Shown piece after piece: positions 63,849 to 64,000 of a stretch of 64,000 bases of DNA (the first letter of the stretch is position 1; each line of letters opens with the position of its first letter). This stretch comes from Gordonia gummivorans (GTDB lineage: Bacteria > Actinomycetota > Actinomycetes > Mycobacteriales > Mycobacteriaceae), in NCBI RefSeq assembly GCF_022513585.1, contig NZ_JAKWBF010000004.1, positions 1 to 64,000 of the forward strand. Reading direction: 5' to 3'. Both the position numbers and the translations under genes were made by a program. Below the pieces are notes generated by a model. It did not search any database and was not told where the DNA came from. It saw only the letters and a list, made by a program, of their open reading frames with translations.

Positions 63849-64000
63849 CTACTGGGCGATGAACTTGTTGACGGCGCGGTTGAGGAAGTTCGGGATGAAC
63901 TTGGCCGCGTTGCCCAGCACCAGGGTCTGGGTACCGACGCCGTAGCTGGTCCGGTGCAGCAGCTTGTCCTGGCGGGTGGGATGTACTGACTCCCACACCT
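63849..64000 (-). CDS. 3' end of a short-chain dehydrogenase/reductase gene (partial)
   Basis: Reading the minus strand from the window edge gives about 50 codons up to TAG at 63849, including DKLLHRTSYGVGTQTLVLGN and KFIPNFLNRAVNKFIAQ. This resembles the C-terminal substrate-loop and tail of actinobacterial SDR oxidoreductases, though the Rossmann and YxxxK parts lie outside. It lacks an internal start and so is easily missed. The family-3 repeat follows its stop. Confidence 0.6.
   Translation of the reverse strand, partial: VWESVHPTRQDKLLHRTSYGVGTQTLVLGNAAKFIPNFLNRAVNKFIAQ

Overview
The window is high-GC actinobacterial DNA, most likely from a mycolic-acid actinomycete such as Gordonia or a close relative (inference from gene order, GTG starts and codon bias). 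Its backbone follows the order I know from Mycobacterium tuberculosis: pgi (Rv0946c), chorismate mutase (Rv0948c), uvrD1/pcrA (Rv0949), M23 peptidase (Rv0950c), sucC-sucD (Rv0951-Rv0952), a DUF5336 protein (Rv0954), perM (Rv0955), purN-purH (Rv0956-Rv0957), a MoxR-type ATPase and VWA pair (Rv0958-Rv0959), a DUF1707 protein (Rv0966c-like) and rpmF (Rv0979A). Accessory blocks sit between these conserved genes.

Layout. 0-3 kb: methyltransferase, lipoprotein, acidic hypothetical, secreted protein. 3-11.4 kb: pgi, chorismate mutase, two unrecognised envelope proteins, pcrA. 11.4-12.6 kb: gene-free mosaic of repeats. 12.6-16.9 kb: HDxxH-type hypothetical, M23 peptidase, sucCD with a strong terminator. 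16.9-24.2 kb: repeat protein with RDD partner, VapBC with its operator, Ser/Thr kinase, SRPBCC, Nudix, nitroreductase, TetR, a second DUF5336-like protein, PrmC-like methyltransferase. 24.4-28 kb: fused 2-oxoacid:ferredoxin oxidoreductase. 28.7-38.5 kb: a tight seven-gene operon for leucine/branched-chain acyl-CoA breakdown, ending in acetoacetyl-CoA synthetase. 38.6-43.8 kb: DUF5336, PerM, PurN, PurH. 43.7-52.9 kb: sulfur-scavenging island with a TauE-like permease, a sulfonate ABC transporter, three TauD-type dioxygenases, an LLM flavin monooxygenase, an IclR regulator and a possible 25-residue upstream peptide. 53-58 kb: ArsR/SRPBCC pair with two operators, a DinB-type protein, the ATPase-VWA pair. 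58.5-64 kb: small membrane proteins including three DUF4190 paralogues around rpmF, an AEC transporter, and the 3' end of an SDR gene.

The least explained material is non-coding. Three families of short palindrome-rich intergenic elements and a 44-bp perfect palindrome recur through the window, mostly at gene ends or at edges of the conserved blocks. Two copies of one family form a 280-bp inverted repeat enclosing about 15.7 kb. In-frame tandem repeats extend one end of a MaoC protein (30-bp unit) and of an ABC ATPase (15-bp unit). No rRNA, tRNA, CRISPR array, insertion sequence or prophage gene was recognised.
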